Source: an uncultured Collinsella sp.
GTDB lineage: Bacteria > Actinomycetota > Coriobacteriia > Coriobacteriales > Coriobacteriaceae
Direction of reading: 5' to 3'
Assembly: GCA_900545075.1 (NCBI GenBank)
Contig: UQXT01000061.1
Coordinates: 1 to 11,592, forward strand
DNA: 11,592 nt
Part shown: positions 1 to 6,708 of the stretch, one piece after another
Numbering within the stretch: position 1 is the first letter of the stretch
Layout of the letters: each line of letters starts with the position of its first letter
Translations under genes and position numbers: made by a program
Notes under the pieces: model-generated
The model's input: the letters and a program-made list of their open reading frames with translations, nothing else
Told to the model about the DNA's origin: nothing
Databases searched by the model: none

Positions 1-549
1 CACACGGGAGGCAGGTTAACTAATTCGGTCCCGGCATTCAGAAAAGTCAGTGCAGCAAAATGGCGATGCGGATAGGAACGTGGGCATGGTTTTCGCTGCG
101 CGCACGGGTCCCCTGGGGAGCGCCGTGCATTTTTGGGAGTATTCAGCAAGCCAGGACGGCTGCATACACGCCGGACACACCATATTGGTCCCAAGGACGC
201 CTTCGACCGGCGATTTGAGTCGGCAGGCAAACCCCGCCAGGACAAAAAGGCATGCTTCGCGCCGCGCCGGACCCCAAAATGACGTCAATCTCCGCAACGT
301 TACTCAGCCGCAGCGGCACCGGCAGAGCTCGCGGTGCTGAATACTCCGTTTTTTGCACGGCACGGGCGGGGGTACATCAGGATCAGGAAGGACATCCCAG
401 CCTTTTTATGCAATCTGTAATGGGAAGTATGCAAAACACCAAGAGATAGCATTGCTGGTATTCAAATTGAGCGCGGGGCAGCAGCACCTCCGCCCCGCAC
501 CCAAATCCAACAGAGCAGGGACGCTCATGGTGGATCCCCACCAAAATGC
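1..549. other. Gene-free stretch with inverted motifs and small hairpins
   Basis: No open frame here has a good ribosome binding site or a recognisable domain. The short frames on both strands overlap one another and look like chance openings. What can be seen is an inverted pair of 26-base motifs (123-148 and 335-360, listed separately), a 7-bp GC hairpin (473-479 with 492-498, 12-base loop) and a 5-bp hairpin (529-533 with 538-542). It lies beyond the terminator of the amidohydrolase gene. It could be a decayed gene, a non-autonomous mobile element, or a leader for a gene outside the window. Confidence 0.6.
123..360. repeat. Segment bounded by inverted 26-base motifs (possible MITE-like element)
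   Basis: At 335-360 the plus strand reads TGCTGAATACTCC, a G-plus-T run, then TGCACGG. At 123-148 the minus strand reads the same TGCTGAATACTCC and TGCACGG, with a C-plus-A run in the middle. So 20 of 26 positions match in inverted orientation, and the central homopolymer is flipped. The 238-base segment between the outer ends has no evident gene. No clear target-site duplication is visible outside the motifs. The pair could be terminal inverted repeats of a small non-autonomous element, or two binding sites for one regulator. The matches are directly visible; the role is inference. Confidence 0.45.
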
Positions 550-597
550 AAACGCGGCTCGAGCGCCATCCCAAAATAGGCTGCGCGAGCCGCGTTT
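550..597 (-). terminator. Terminator of the amidohydrolase gene
   Basis: A perfect 12-bp stem (550-561 with 586-597, loop 562-585) lies 18 bases beyond the stop codon at 616-618. In the minus-strand transcript the stem is AAACGCGGCTCG paired with CGAGCCGCGTTT, followed by a T-rich stretch (TTTGCATTTT counted from the stem). The loop is long (24 bases). The AAA/TTT ends of the stem would also let it work on plus-strand transcripts. Confidence 0.7.
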
Positions 598-615
598 AAC
601 GGTACGACATGAATA

Positions 616-2253
616 TTAGCGCTCGTAAATCAAGTTGCCTGCCAGGTAGGTCGCCTGAACCTTGGTGGCCTGGAGCTCTTGGGGGTCGATGGTGAGCGGG
701 TTTTGGTCCAGGACTACCAGGTCGGCGTACTTGCCAGGCTCCAAGCTGCCGAGGTTTTGCTCGTCGCCCGCTGCATAGGCGCTGCCCAGGGTGTAGTTGC
801 GCAAGGCTGTTGCCGCATCGATGCGCTCGCTCGGCAACCAGCCGCCCTCGGGCCAGTGGCTTTTGGGGTCCTGGCGCGTGATGGCCGTGTAGAGCACGTT
901 CATGCTGGTAACGGGCGTGATAGGGCTGTCGGTACCGAAGGCTTGGCGAATGCCGCGCTGCTTATAGGTTGCGAACGGCCACATGATGCGGCTGCGCTCC
1001 AGGCCCAGATCGCGCTCCGGTCCACCCGGGTCGAGTGTAATGTGGCAGGGCTGGCTCGAAGCAACCACGTTGAGCTTGCGCAGGCGGTCGATGTCCTCGG
1101 GCAGAAGGTTCTCCAGGTGCTCGAGCGTGTTATGGCCGTGCTGGGGCAGGCCGTACAGGTCGGCTGCTTCCTCGAAGATATCCAGCGCGGCATGAATCGC
1201 ACCGTCACCAATAACGTGGATGCGTACGGTATGACCGCGCTCCGCGGCCGCCAGAACCAGTTTGCGCATGCGCTCAGCCGGGACCGTCAGACGACCCTGG
1301 TCGCCCGGGAAGCGCGGATTGGTATAGGGCTCGGTGAGATATGCCGTGTGTTCGCTCGACACGCCGTCGAAGAACTGCTTAAAACCTGGCGCCGAAAGCA
1401 GCGCGTTGTTCGCGTAACGTACCTGGAGCTCTTCTAGACGCGACTGGTCATCCAGCAGCGTGGGGAACAGATGGGCACGAATGCCCAGCTTGCCGGTCGT
1501 CTGCAGCTTGTCGTAGACATCGTCGCGGATAAAATCACAGCCCGGCATGGGCATGAGCGACATATCGCAGATCGAGGTGATACCCTGCTCGGCCATGCGC
1601 CTCATTTGATCGGCGTAAGCGCTTGCGATGCGATCTTCGCCCAGCCACTCAAGACAGCGCGGCAACAGCTGCATGGCAGCCGCTTCGTGAGCAATGCCCG
1701 TGAGCTCGCCGTTTGCGTCCTTGTCGTAGCTGCCGCCCGCTGGCGGCTCGCTGTCGCGCGTGACGCCGAGCGCCTCGAGTGCGCGGCTGTTGAGCCACAG
1801 CGTGTGGCCGTCGCCCGAGTACATAACGCAGGGACGATCGGGGAATGCCGCATCGAGCGACGCCTTGGTAGGATGCTCGGGCGGGTCCCAACGGTAGTCG
1901 CGCCAGCCCTGCGTCACAACCCAAGCGTCGTCGGGCAGGTCCTGGGAAAACTCGAGCGCGTGCTGTACCAGCGCCGCCTCGGACGTGCCCATATCCATGA
2001 GCATGTACGGCGAAGAACCGACCGAGGTATGGAAGAAGTGCAGATGAGCGTCATGGAAACCGGGGCAGACAAACTGCTCGCCGTAGTCGAGAACCGGCGT
2101 GGCGGCGGGAGCGGCGGCGATCACGTCATCGGGCTTGCCGACTGCGACGATACGGTCACCTGCGATGGCAATCGCCAGCTCACGAGCAGTATCGATGCCG
2201 TCTTGCGCGGTAAAGACGTTCTTGGAGCGGATAATCCGATCGATATGTTGCAT
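616..2253 (-). CDS. YtcJ-type metal-dependent amidohydrolase
   Basis: The 545-residue protein belongs to the amidohydrolase superfamily, in the YtcJ-like group of cytosolic TIM-barrel hydrolases. Its substrate is not predictable. Visible metal-site signatures are HxH at 70-72 after the CPGFHDAH stretch, a candidate carboxylated lysine at 292 (FKQFFDG), His346 (IHVIGDG), His379 (LEHLE) and Asp442 (GTDSP). The C-terminal strand LEPGKYADLVVLDQNPL (505-520) is the usual small composite-domain ending. The length is normal for the family. The open frame continues upstream to 2994, but that part lies antisense to the peptidase. I chose the ATG at 2251-2253: MQHIDRIIRS matches the typical family start, and GGGG sits 6 bases before it. 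ATGs at 2257-2259 and 2263-2265 are alternatives. No signal peptide is visible. It is transcribed divergently from the M20D gene. Confidence 0.92.
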   Translation of the reverse strand: MQHIDRIIRSKNVFTAQDGIDTARELAIAIAGDRIVAVGKPDDVIAAAPAATPVLDYGEQFVCPGFHDAHLHFFHTSVGSSPYMLMDMGTSEAALVQHALEFSQDLPDDAWVVTQGWRDYRWDPPEHPTKASLDAAFPDRPCVMYSGDGHTLWLNSRALEALGVTRDSEPPAGGSYDKDANGELTGIAHEAAAMQLLPRCLEWLGEDRIASAYADQMRRMAEQGITSICDMSLMPMPGCDFIRDDVYDKLQTTGKLGIRAHLFPTLLDDQSRLEELQVRYANNALLSAPGFKQFFDGVSSEHTAYLTEPYTNPRFPGDQGRLTVPAERMRKLVLAAAERGHTVRIHVIGDGAIHAALDIFEEAADLYGLPQHGHNTLEHLENLLPEDIDRLRKLNVVASSQPCHITLDPGGPERDLGLERSRIMWPFATYKQRGIRQAFGTDSPITPVTSMNVLYTAITRQDPKSHWPEGGWLPSERIDAATALRNYTLGSAYAAGDEQNLGSLEPGKYADLVVLDQNPLTIDPQELQATKVQATYLAGNLIYER

Positions 2254-2327
2254 GGGCATCCCCATCTCTGGCAGGAAATTCAACACCCCCGAGTGTACTC
2301 CCCCGTCTCGGTTACAAAATGCCAAGC

Positions 2328-2370
2328 GGCAAACGGCAGCTTTGCCAGCCCTAGCGGCAGGTGGCATACT
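2328..2370 (+). promoter_or_regulatory. Candidate promoter of the M20D gene with overlapping dyad
   Basis: TTGCCA (2342-2347) and CATACT (2365-2370) are separated by 17 bases and resemble sigma-70-type -35 and -10 boxes. A short inverted repeat, GGCAAA (2328-2333) with TTTGCC (2341-2346), overlaps the -35 box and could be an operator. TGCCA at 2320-2324 and TGGCA at 2362-2366 form a wider symmetric pair around it. It lies in the 168-base gap between the two divergent genes. No equally good box pair was found for the minus-strand gene. This is pattern matching only. Confidence 0.4.
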
Positions 2371-2421
2371 GGAGAGAGCCTGTACGATTTTGCGATCAAC
2401 CCAGCAAGGAGCAAATCGATC

Positions 2422-3885
2422 ATGACGAAGACCAAGGCACAGCAGATTATGGCGGCGACCGAGGCTCGCGCGGCAGACGACGTCACCGCGGCCATCCGAG
2501 ATATCGCCGCCGAGTTTGAGCCCTATATCATCAAGCAGCGTCGGCACTTCCATAAGCACCCGGAGCTGAGCCTCGCCGAGGAGCGCACGACCTCCGACAT
2601 CGCCAACCAGCTCGACGCCATGAATATCCCCTATGAGCGCCCCCTTAAGACGGGCCTGGTGGCGACCCTCCGCGGCACCGCGCCCGACGCCTACCGCGAG
2701 GACGGCGCGCCGCGCCGCCGCATCCTGCTGCGCGCCGATATCGACGCCCTGCCCGTCACCGAGCAGACCGGCGAGGAGTTCGCCAGCGTCAACGAGGGCT
2801 GCATGCACGCCTGCGGCCACGACTGCCATATCGCCATGATGCTCGGCACGCTGCAAATCCTGCGCCATATGACTGACGACATCCACGGCGAGGTCCGCAT
2901 CGTCTTCCAGCCCAGCGAGGAAAACGGTCAGGGCGCCAAACTCATGATCGGCACGGGCGTGCTCGACGGCGTCGATGGCGCCTACGCCGCGCATATCTGG
3001 AGCGAGGTTGACGCCGGCACCGTGAGCTGCGAGCCCGGTCCGCGCATGGCCAATACCGACTGGTTCCGCATCGACGTCCGCGGCACCTCATGCCACGGCG
3101 CCATGCCCCAGCGCGGCCACGACGCCGTTATGGTTGCCGCCGAGATCGTCAACGCCCTGCAGACCATCGTTTCGCGCGAGATCAGCCCCTACGAACCGGC
3201 TGTCATCACCGTCGGCGAGCTGCACGGCGGCACCGCGCGCAACGTTATCGCCGGCACGGCCTACCTCGCCGGCACGGTGCGCACCTACGGCGATTCGACC
3301 CACGAGGAAATGCCGGAGCTTATGCGACGCATCGTGGAGCATACCGCAGCAGCTCTGGGCGCCGAGGCAGAGCTCACCGACTACACCATCGCCAACTACA
3401 AGGTCGAAAACGACGCAGCTTCGAGCGAGCGCTGCCGTCAGGCCGTAATCAAGTGCCTGGGCCCCACCGGTCAAGGCCATTACCGTGGCACGCTCTCGGG
3501 CGAGGATTTTTCGGAGTACCTGCGCCGCGTGCCGGGCGTGCTCGCCTTTGTAGGTACGCGTAACCCCAAGATTGGCGCCACGTACGCCCAGCATTCCTGC
3601 TTTTACAAGATCGACGAGACCGTGCTGGCAAAGGGCTCCATGGTGGCCGCCCAGTATGCTATCGACTTTTTGGCCGAGCCCACGCAAGAGGAGCTCGACG
3701 GCCCCGCGATCACCGCGGTCGCCGAAACCAACCCCGATCTGGCCGCCAAGTTGCGCTCTGCCAAGGCGACGACCGCCGAGGCTCGTGGCGCCATCCACGA
3801 CGCCCGCACGGCTCGCCATGCCGCAATCAAAGGCATCCACGAAGCCCGCGCTGCCGCTCGCCGCGAGGAGAAACACGACGAGTAG
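2422..3885 (+). CDS. M20D-family amidohydrolase/carboxypeptidase with C-terminal extension
   Basis: The 487-residue protein is an M20 metallohydrolase of the M20D group (hippurate hydrolase, N-acetyl-amino-acid and indole-acetyl-amino-acid hydrolase relatives). These enzymes cut the amide bond of N-acylated amino acids or peptides in the cytoplasm. Signatures in order are RRHFHKHPELS (40-50), LLRADIDALPV (102-112), the metal site CMHACGHDCH (127-136, Cys131 and His133), QPSEENGQGA (163-172, catalytic Glu166/167), His191 (AHIW), the lid-domain stretch HGAMPQRGHDAV (225-236), LSGEDFSEYL (358-367) and His391 near the end of the catalytic domain. Residues 421-487 form an extra Ala/Arg/Glu-rich, probably helical tail. 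The frame is open upstream to 1471, antisense to the amidohydrolase. The ATG at 2422 is supported by AAGGAG (2406-2411) 10 bases before it. The true substrate is unknown. Confidence 0.93.
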   Translation: MTKTKAQQIMAATEARAADDVTAAIRDIAAEFEPYIIKQRRHFHKHPELSLAEERTTSDIANQLDAMNIPYERPLKTGLVATLRGTAPDAYREDGAPRRRILLRADIDALPVTEQTGEEFASVNEGCMHACGHDCHIAMMLGTLQILRHMTDDIHGEVRIVFQPSEENGQGAKLMIGTGVLDGVDGAYAAHIWSEVDAGTVSCEPGPRMANTDWFRIDVRGTSCHGAMPQRGHDAVMVAAEIVNALQTIVSREISPYEPAVITVGELHGGTARNVIAGTAYLAGTVRTYGDSTHEEMPELMRRIVEHTAAALGAEAELTDYTIANYKVENDAASSERCRQAVIKCLGPTGQGHYRGTLSGEDFSEYLRRVPGVLAFVGTRNPKIGATYAQHSCFYKIDETVLAKGSMVAAQYAIDFLAEPTQEELDGPAITAVAETNPDLAAKLRSAKATTAEARGAIHDARTARHAAIKGIHEARAAARREEKHDE

Positions 3886-3921
3886 TCGTCACACCCATCC
3901 ATAACAGCCTGGCTAAAGCAA

Positions 3922-3957
3922 AGCGGGGGCGGACGCGTCGAAACGTCCGCCCCCGCT
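3922..3957. terminator. Strong bidirectional terminator between convergent genes
   Basis: A perfect 14-bp GC-rich stem (3922-3935 with 3944-3957) closes an 8-base loop. It lies 36 bases after the M20D stop and 59 bases beyond the stop of the convergent zinc-ribbon gene. On the minus strand the stem is followed by TTGCTTTA, a weak T-tract; on the plus strand the following bases (CATCTGT) are poorer in T. It probably ends both transcripts. Confidence 0.8.
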
Positions 3958-3988
3958 CATCTGTCAAGCGCTATTTCTACTATTTCTA

Positions 3989-4010
3989 CCCCGTCCCCAA
4001 ATGGCAGACG
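3989..4010 (-). repeat. Degenerate copy of the GGGACAGG repeat core behind the zinc-ribbon gene
   Basis: Read on the minus strand this stretch gives CTGCCATTTGGGGACGGGG. It starts 12 bases after the stop codon at 4017-4019. It matches the core of the long repeat at 6632-6674 (CTGCCAAAAAGGGACAGG) in the TGCCA and GGGAC parts, with the same spacing. The flanking palindrome arms are not conserved. It may be a decayed member of the same dispersed family, or a chance match. The similarity is visible; common origin is inferred. Confidence 0.4.
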
Positions 4011-4016
4011 GCATGG

Positions 4017-5291
4017 CTACTCGTCCTGAGGTTCCTCGTCGGAGCTTGGCTCGGACGCCGGCTCAGGTGCAGGTGCCGGCTCAGGCTCAGGCGCAGGCTC
4101 GGGCTCAGATGCCGTCTCAGACTCGGGCGCCGGCTCAGGCTCGGTCGCGGGAGCGGCTGCAGGTGCCGGCGAAGCATCCGGAGCACTGTAACCCGAGGGA
4201 GCGGACTTCTTCTCGAAGGGCAATACAAAAGTCAGGACATCGTCCTTGTCCTCGTCAGCCCACTCGCTTGCATAACGTGCCACCCAATAGCCAACGGCAC
4301 GGTACTTGAGCATCTTGCCAAAGACCGTAAGAAATACGGTAACGAAAGCGATCAGCACCAGGAACAGCACGAGTGTGATGCCGCCGCCGGCAACAATCGC
4401 CTCAATACCCGTAGGACGATAGTAGTAGCTATACATACCGACAGAGGCAATGGCGCCAAAGATGGCTGTCAAGATCCATGTGACAACGTTGGCGACCAGG
4501 CCCGTCAAAAACTCGGGAAGCCACGAAGCGCAAAACAGCTTGGTCTTATTGTTCTTAAAGGCCGCCCAGACCTTATCGAGCGAAAACGCGCTCTCGACGC
4601 GACCGGTCACCGCAAAGTGCATCACGGCAATGTCGGCGAACATCTTAAAGAAGACACCCAGAATCGCCGAGGCAATTAGCGCCAGGACAAGCAGGCCGAG
4701 CGAACCGAACAGCGCAGCCTCGAGCGCATAAGAGCCGTAATAAGAATACGAGCCCGCGGCGCCAATTACCACGCCCTCCACCAGCGAAAGCACTACACCG
4801 ATAACGGGAATGGCAGCGATAACCTCGAGCACGACCGAAATAACGCTCGAAAAGACTCCAAGGCCAAACGATGTGGAACGCATCAACGGACGATCCATAC
4901 CGTCATCAATCTTAAGCGACAGATCGCGACCCCACTCGATGCCAAAGCCCGAACCGCACACGCTCGCCACGTAAGCGGCCAAAAAGCCGATAGCGGCTGC
5001 AATACCGCCGATAACGGGAATAAACAGCACGAGCACCGACACGACACAGATAAGCGCCGGCAAAAAGGCAATCTGGCACACGCGCTGCAGCACGCCCGGA
5101 GTCTTGGTCATATCCTCAAACGCCTGAGCCATGCAGCCCTTGGGCACGTTCATGACAGGTTGAGGGACAAACTGCTGAGGTTGAGGCTGACCCTGAGGGG
5201 CGGAGGCTGCAGCACCGACATTGGGGGCGCCACACACGCCGCAGAACTTATCGCTATCGCCCATGGGGGCGCCACACTGCGAGCAGAACAT
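4017..5291 (-). CDS. Zinc-ribbon multi-spanning membrane protein with Pro/Glu tail
   Basis: The 424-residue protein begins with a short zinc ribbon (MFCSQCG, then CGVCG; cysteines 3, 6, 17, 20). A Pro/Gln linker (about 30-50) follows, then five to seven hydrophobic segments between about 73 and 325 (roughly 73-110, 143-178, 192-226, 258-290, 300-325). The tail (362-424) is rich in Pro, Ala and Glu, with repeated EPEPAP units, and should be cytoplasmic or a flexible extension. The layout resembles zinc-ribbon plus DUF4013-type membrane proteins, but I am not certain of the family and no function is known. I chose the ATG at 5289-5291 because GAAGGG lies 9 bases upstream. The ATG at 5298-5300 sits directly against that site. 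The gene lies 150 bases behind the YitT gene with no clear terminator between them, so read-through is possible. Confidence 0.85.
   Translation of the reverse strand: MFCSQCGAPMGDSDKFCGVCGAPNVGAAASAPQGQPQPQQFVPQPVMNVPKGCMAQAFEDMTKTPGVLQRVCQIAFLPALICVVSVLVLFIPVIGGIAAAIGFLAAYVASVCGSGFGIEWGRDLSLKIDDGMDRPLMRSTSFGLGVFSSVISVVLEVIAAIPVIGVVLSLVEGVVIGAAGSYSYYGSYALEAALFGSLGLLVLALIASAILGVFFKMFADIAVMHFAVTGRVESAFSLDKVWAAFKNNKTKLFCASWLPEFLTGLVANVVTWILTAIFGAIASVGMYSYYYRPTGIEAIVAGGGITLVLFLVLIAFVTVFLTVFGKMLKYRAVGYWVARYASEWADEDKDDVLTFVLPFEKKSAPSGYSAPDASPAPAAAPATEPEPAPESETASEPEPAPEPEPAPAPEPASEPSSDEEPQDE
4047..4150 (-). repeat. Low-complexity EPEPAP-coding tract
   Basis: The 3' part of the zinc-ribbon gene is built from imperfect 6- and 12-base repeats of the GGCTCAGGC / GGCTCGGGC type (plus-strand reading). 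They encode alternating Glu-Pro and Ala-Pro pairs. Such tracts often vary in length between strains through slippage. Here the repeats keep the reading frame. Confidence 0.75.
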
Positions 5292-5352
5292 CGAAATCAT
5301 CCCTTCGTATCTTGAGCGAATCACCTGGATCGCAAACGATGTCTTTAGCATC

Positions 5353-5383
5353 ATTATTGCCCAATGTGGGGTCAAATACTCAA
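5353..5383 (-). promoter_or_regulatory. Weak candidate promoter of the zinc-ribbon gene
   Basis: On the minus strand, TTGAGT (5378-5383) and AATAAT (5353-5358) stand 19 bases apart, about 60 bases before the chosen start codon. The spacing is longer than ideal. TTGACC nearby (plus-strand 5369-5374) is a better -35 but lacks a good -10. Treat this as a suggestion only. Confidence 0.28.
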
Positions 5384-5441
5384 AGATGACCGATTTGCAA
5401 GATACACGGCGCCAGCAGGCGGTTCGTTGAATACGTCTGTG

Positions 5442-6464
5442 CTAGTTCGTGCCGCGGAAACCCTTGCCGACGATCTCGGAGCTGTCGACAATCGTGATAA
5501 AGGCACCCGGATCGACCTCGCGCGCATAACCGCGCAGCTGCACAGCCTCGCGACGGCTCAGCACGCTCATGATCACCGTCACGCACTTGCCCGAGAAGGC
5601 ACCGTAGCCGCGACTGATGGTCGCCGTACGGTTGAGATGTTTGACGATAAACTCCTCGACCTTAAGGGGCTCGGAACAAATGACCGTGCAGACCTTACGA
5701 AGGTGAATGCTCTCGATGGCCTTGTCGACCACGAGCGTCTTGGCAAACAGGCCGAGCACGCAATACAGGCCGACACGCGGACCATACAAAAAGGCCGCGA
5801 TGGCCACGATGCCGATATCAACCAACAGCAGCGCGCGGCCAATCTCGAGCGTGGTGCGGCGCTTGAGGATCATGGCGAGGATGTCCGTGCCGCCCGTCGA
5901 GGCGCCAATATCAAAGACGATGGCGCTGCCGAGCGCCGGCAGTATCACGGCAAAGCACAGGTCGAGCCACATATCGCCCGTCATCGAAACATCAGTCGGA
6001 ATAAAGAGCTCAAAAAACGAAACATAGGCGGACAGCGCAAACGAGGCGAAGACGCTCCACAGGATTGCCTTGCGCTCCAAAAAGATAAAGCCCAAAACGA
6101 CGAGAACCGCGTTGATAATCCACATAAAGACGCCGACGGGCAGGGTCGGGAACAGCGTGGACAGAATGACCGACACGCCCGAGGTGCCGCCAAAAGCAAA
6201 GTGATTAGGGGTTTTAAACGCAACGATGGCAAAGGCCGTAAGAATCAGGCCCAGATTGAGCTCGGCGAAAAAGCGCGGGAAGCCCGGCTCCTGGCTGCGC
6301 TTTTGGCCGGCACGCTCGCCGCGCTCGATATCGGTGCGATCAACCACGCGCTCCATCGGCACCACGGGAGGACGATGCACCTCCTCAGCAGCTCGCGATG
6401 CCGCCTCTGCCGCGGCAGCCTCAATTGCCCATGCCTGGCTTTCTGTTTCGTGCTCGTCAGCCAT
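5442..6464 (-). CDS. YitT family membrane protein (YitT domain plus DUF2179)
   Basis: The 340-residue integral membrane protein has the two parts of the YitT family. A hydrophobic YitT region (about 66-245) carries the paired motifs FGGTSGVSVIL (91-101) and STGGTDILAM (189-198). It is followed by a soluble C-terminal DUF2179 domain (about 257-336, including SRGYGAFSGK and ITIVDSSEIVGKGF). Family members are widespread and mostly of unknown function; a transporter-like role has been guessed, not shown. Residues 1-62 are an unusually long Ala/Glu/Arg-rich cytoplasmic leader. GAGGGG (plus-strand 6473-6478) lies 8 bases before the ATG and supports the start. The Asp23 operon upstream is closed off by a terminator, so this gene should have its own promoter in 6465-6560. 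Confidence 0.93.
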   Translation of the reverse strand: MADEHETESQAWAIEAAAAEAASRAAEEVHRPPVVPMERVVDRTDIERGERAGQKRSQEPGFPRFFAELNLGLILTAFAIVAFKTPNHFAFGGTSGVSVILSTLFPTLPVGVFMWIINAVLVVLGFIFLERKAILWSVFASFALSAYVSFFELFIPTDVSMTGDMWLDLCFAVILPALGSAIVFDIGASTGGTDILAMILKRRTTLEIGRALLLVDIGIVAIAAFLYGPRVGLYCVLGLFAKTLVVDKAIESIHLRKVCTVICSEPLKVEEFIVKHLNRTATISRGYGAFSGKCVTVIMSVLSRREAVQLRGYAREVDPGAFITIVDSSEIVGKGFRGTN

Positions 6465-6468
6465 TACG

Positions 6469-6540
6469 GCAACCCCTCGTTAACAATTTGGAAACAATGC
6501 GCCCATTAGGGTAACGCGGAACGCGACGATTGCAACCCCT
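6469..6540 (-). promoter_or_regulatory. yitT-family gene leader with repeated 9-mer and weak promoter boxes
   Basis: On the minus strand AGGGGTTGC occurs twice, at 6532-6540 and 6469-6477; the second copy contains part of the ribosome binding site. TTGCAA (6530-6535), followed after 16 bases by TACCCT, could be promoter boxes but the -10 match is poor. Duplication of a site that overlaps the ribosome binding site could be chance at this length. Confidence 0.25.
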
Positions 6541-6581
6541 AGTTAGACGAGCGGTATGCCTACATCGGGGGGCATACAAAT

Positions 6582-6619
6582 AACGGCCGGCCGCACATAC
6601 ATCCGTGCGGCCGGCCGTT
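6582..6619 (-). terminator. Terminator at the end of the Asp23 operon
   Basis: A perfect 15-bp stem of very high GC (6582-6596 with 6605-6619) closes an 8-base loop. In the minus-strand transcript it is followed by ATTTGTATGCC. It lies 85 bases after the stop of the Asp23-family gene, beyond the repeat block. A second small hairpin (6554-6560 with 6571-6577, 7 bp) stands next to it. The TT at the plus-strand side would also allow some plus-strand termination. Confidence 0.75.
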
Positions 6620-6631
6620 TGACGTTTTCGC

Positions 6632-6674
6632 AGATAAAACCTGCCAAAATAAACCTGTCCCTTTTTGGCAGGTT
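6632..6674 (+). repeat. 43-base palindromic repeat, copy 1 (exact inverted copy at 11530-11572)
   Basis: This stretch is identical, in inverted orientation, to 11530-11572. It contains a perfect 12-bp palindrome, AACCTGCCAAAA (6638-6649) with TTTTGGCAGGTT (6663-6674), around a 13-base loop that carries CCTGTCCC. The flanking bases outside the 43-mer (ACGTTT, then C-rich) are also partly shared, so the family unit is probably about 55 bases. The small size, the palindrome and the position between genes fit a REP-like element. Confidence 0.85.
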
Positions 6675-6708
6675 ACCTTTTTGGCAGGTTACCTTTTTGG
6701 TAGGCTAC
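6661..6708 (+). repeat. Three tandem 16-base units running into a stop codon
   Basis: The unit CTTTTTGGCAGGTTAC occupies 6661-6676 and 6677-6692 exactly. A third unit (6693-6708) differs at two positions, reading GGTAGGCTAC at its end. The first unit overlaps the right arm of the 43-base palindrome. The third contains the reverse complement of the TAG stop codon (6705-6707) of the Asp23-family gene, so repeat growth or gene-end capture has reached the coding sequence. Confidence 0.85.

Noticed and set aside
16..449. Several short overlapping frames in the first 450 bases
   Set aside because: None has a good ribosome binding site or a recognisable family, and they conflict with each other; a repeat element or decayed DNA is as likely.
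1471..2421. Upstream extension of the M20D frame
   Set aside because: It is antisense to conserved amidohydrolase coding sequence, and a clear ribosome binding site precedes the ATG at 2422.
2254..2994. Upstream extension of the amidohydrolase frame
   Set aside because: It lies antisense to the conserved N-terminal half of the M20D protein, lacks family similarity, and the normal family start is at 2253.
3088..3876. Long minus-strand frame (262 codons) opposite the M20D gene
   Set aside because: Shadow of a GC-rich gene; the opposite strand encodes all M20 motifs.
5364..6509. Long plus-strand frame (381 codons) opposite the YitT-family gene
   Set aside because: Its product is highly charged, with no domain, and is antisense to a clear YitT/DUF2179 protein.
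6661..6708. Possible CRISPR array
   Set aside because: The 16-base units are directly adjacent without spacers, and no cas genes are present.
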